Part shown: one piece after another, positions 6,506 through 6,875 of the stretch
How positions within the stretch are numbered: the stretch's first letter is position 1
Layout of the letters: every line of letters begins with the position of its first letter
Origin: Clostridiales bacterium
GTDB taxonomy: Bacteria; Bacillota; Clostridia; Caldicoprobacterales; UBA3941
Direction of reading: 5' to 3'
Assembly (NCBI GenBank): GCA_012522165.1
Contig: JAAYKZ010000133.1
Coordinates: 1 to 6,875, forward strand
Length of the DNA stretch: 6,875 nt
Notes under the pieces: model-generated
The model's database searches: none
Seen by the model: only the letters and a program-made list of their open reading frames with translations
What the model was told of the DNA's origin: nothing
Made by a program: the position numbers and the translations under genes

Positions 6506-6875
6506 TTTTAGCCTCCTTTAAAATTGTTGAATTCTATTTATAATATTTGCATTTTATAAGCGTATTATCCCTTATAAGCTAAACTTAGTGTGCCAATTCA
6601 ATACCTTATAAAAATAACTATTGATACGTGAGTACCTCTTTGATTTTGATAAGAAAATTTGCTTTTAGTTTTCCCTAAATCAGCATGAAGCTAACGTAAA
6701 ATAGCTATTATAAAAACCATGGCACTAATTACATAACTATCACAATAGATTAATCTTATCTTTTATACTATTAATTTCTTATGTATTACAAAATCTTTAA
6801 CTGAATATGTAATCACACCTTTGTGCAAAATAATGTTTAGTTAAGAAACATTGTAAAAATTTACTGGATTTAAAC
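6506..6875. other. Intergenic region without a recognisable gene
   Basis: These 370 bases are strongly AT-rich and hold no open frame with a ribosome binding site on either strand; the ATG-started frames I checked end within about ten codons. The part nearest the split-barrel gene carries its ribosome binding site, a candidate promoter and four TTATAA words (6538-6543, 6555-6560 region as TTATAAG, 6572-6578, 6606-6611). No tRNA, stable hairpin terminator, CRISPR repeat or insertion-sequence end was seen. The rest (about 6615-6875) may be the promoter region of a gene beyond the window. Confidence 0.6.
6572..6601 (-). promoter_or_regulatory. Candidate promoter of the split-barrel/Rieske operon
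   Basis: Read on the minus strand, TTGAAT (6596-6601) and TTATAA (6572-6577) are separated by 18 bases and would give a start near 6565, about 60 bases before the ATG. The match is moderate, and other AT-rich -10-like words (GATAAT, TATAAA, TATTAT) lie closer to the gene, so the exact promoter is uncertain. The -10 word lies within the perfect palindrome CTTATAAG (6571-6578). Confidence 0.3.

Noticed and set aside
6530..6580. PerR or Fur box in front of the split-barrel gene
   Set aside because: TTATAAT and GATAAT half-sites are present, but the opposite half of a 7-1-7 palindrome matches only about 3 of 7 positions, so it is kept only as a low-interest repeat observation.
6615..6875. Small gene in the terminal AT-rich stretch
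   Set aside because: ATG-started frames on either strand close within about ten codons and none has a Shine-Dalgarno sequence at suitable distance.

Overview
The window is AT-rich DNA with strong AGGAGG-type ribosome binding sites, TTG as an occasional start codon, and a nickel-iron anaerobic carbon monoxide dehydrogenase. Together these point to an anaerobic low-GC Firmicute, most likely a member of the Clostridia. The species cannot be fixed from the sequence alone.

Left half, plus strand (about 50-4390): an extended -10 promoter precedes three genes in the same direction. They are a synthetase-only (p)ppGpp synthetase of the RelQ type, a 12-helix major facilitator transporter starting at TTG, and a long (710 aa) CooS-type carbon monoxide dehydrogenase. 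The first two are 47 bases apart with no terminator between them and look co-transcribed. The 70-base gap before the dehydrogenase holds a 12-bp hairpin followed by six T. The descending arm of that hairpin is the dehydrogenase gene's own Shine-Dalgarno sequence, so the element could act as a terminator, an attenuator or a translational lock. A bidirectional rho-independent terminator closes this block.

Right half, minus strand (6505 down to 4465): a two-gene operon encodes a small FMN split-barrel (pyridoxamine phosphate oxidase-like) protein and a FAD-dependent oxidoreductase with a C-terminal Rieske [2Fe-2S] domain (YhfW-like). The two reading frames overlap, which suggests translational coupling. 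It converges on the dehydrogenase gene, and both units share the terminator at 4347-4395. The last 370 bases (6506-6875) contain no convincing gene, only the upstream region of this minus-strand operon with repeated TTATAA motifs.

The most interesting item is the carbon monoxide dehydrogenase. It stands without acetyl-CoA synthase, CooC or CooF genes in the window. It keeps all six C-cluster ligands and the four B-cluster cysteines, but its D-cluster motif is Cys-X2-Cys instead of Cys-X7-Cys. The His of the usual AHxxH motif appears to be Asn, and the protein has a long N-terminal extension without cysteines. Its placement behind an alarmone synthetase and a transporter, and behind a hairpin that masks its ribosome binding site, suggests a stress- or nutrient-linked role, but that is inference.
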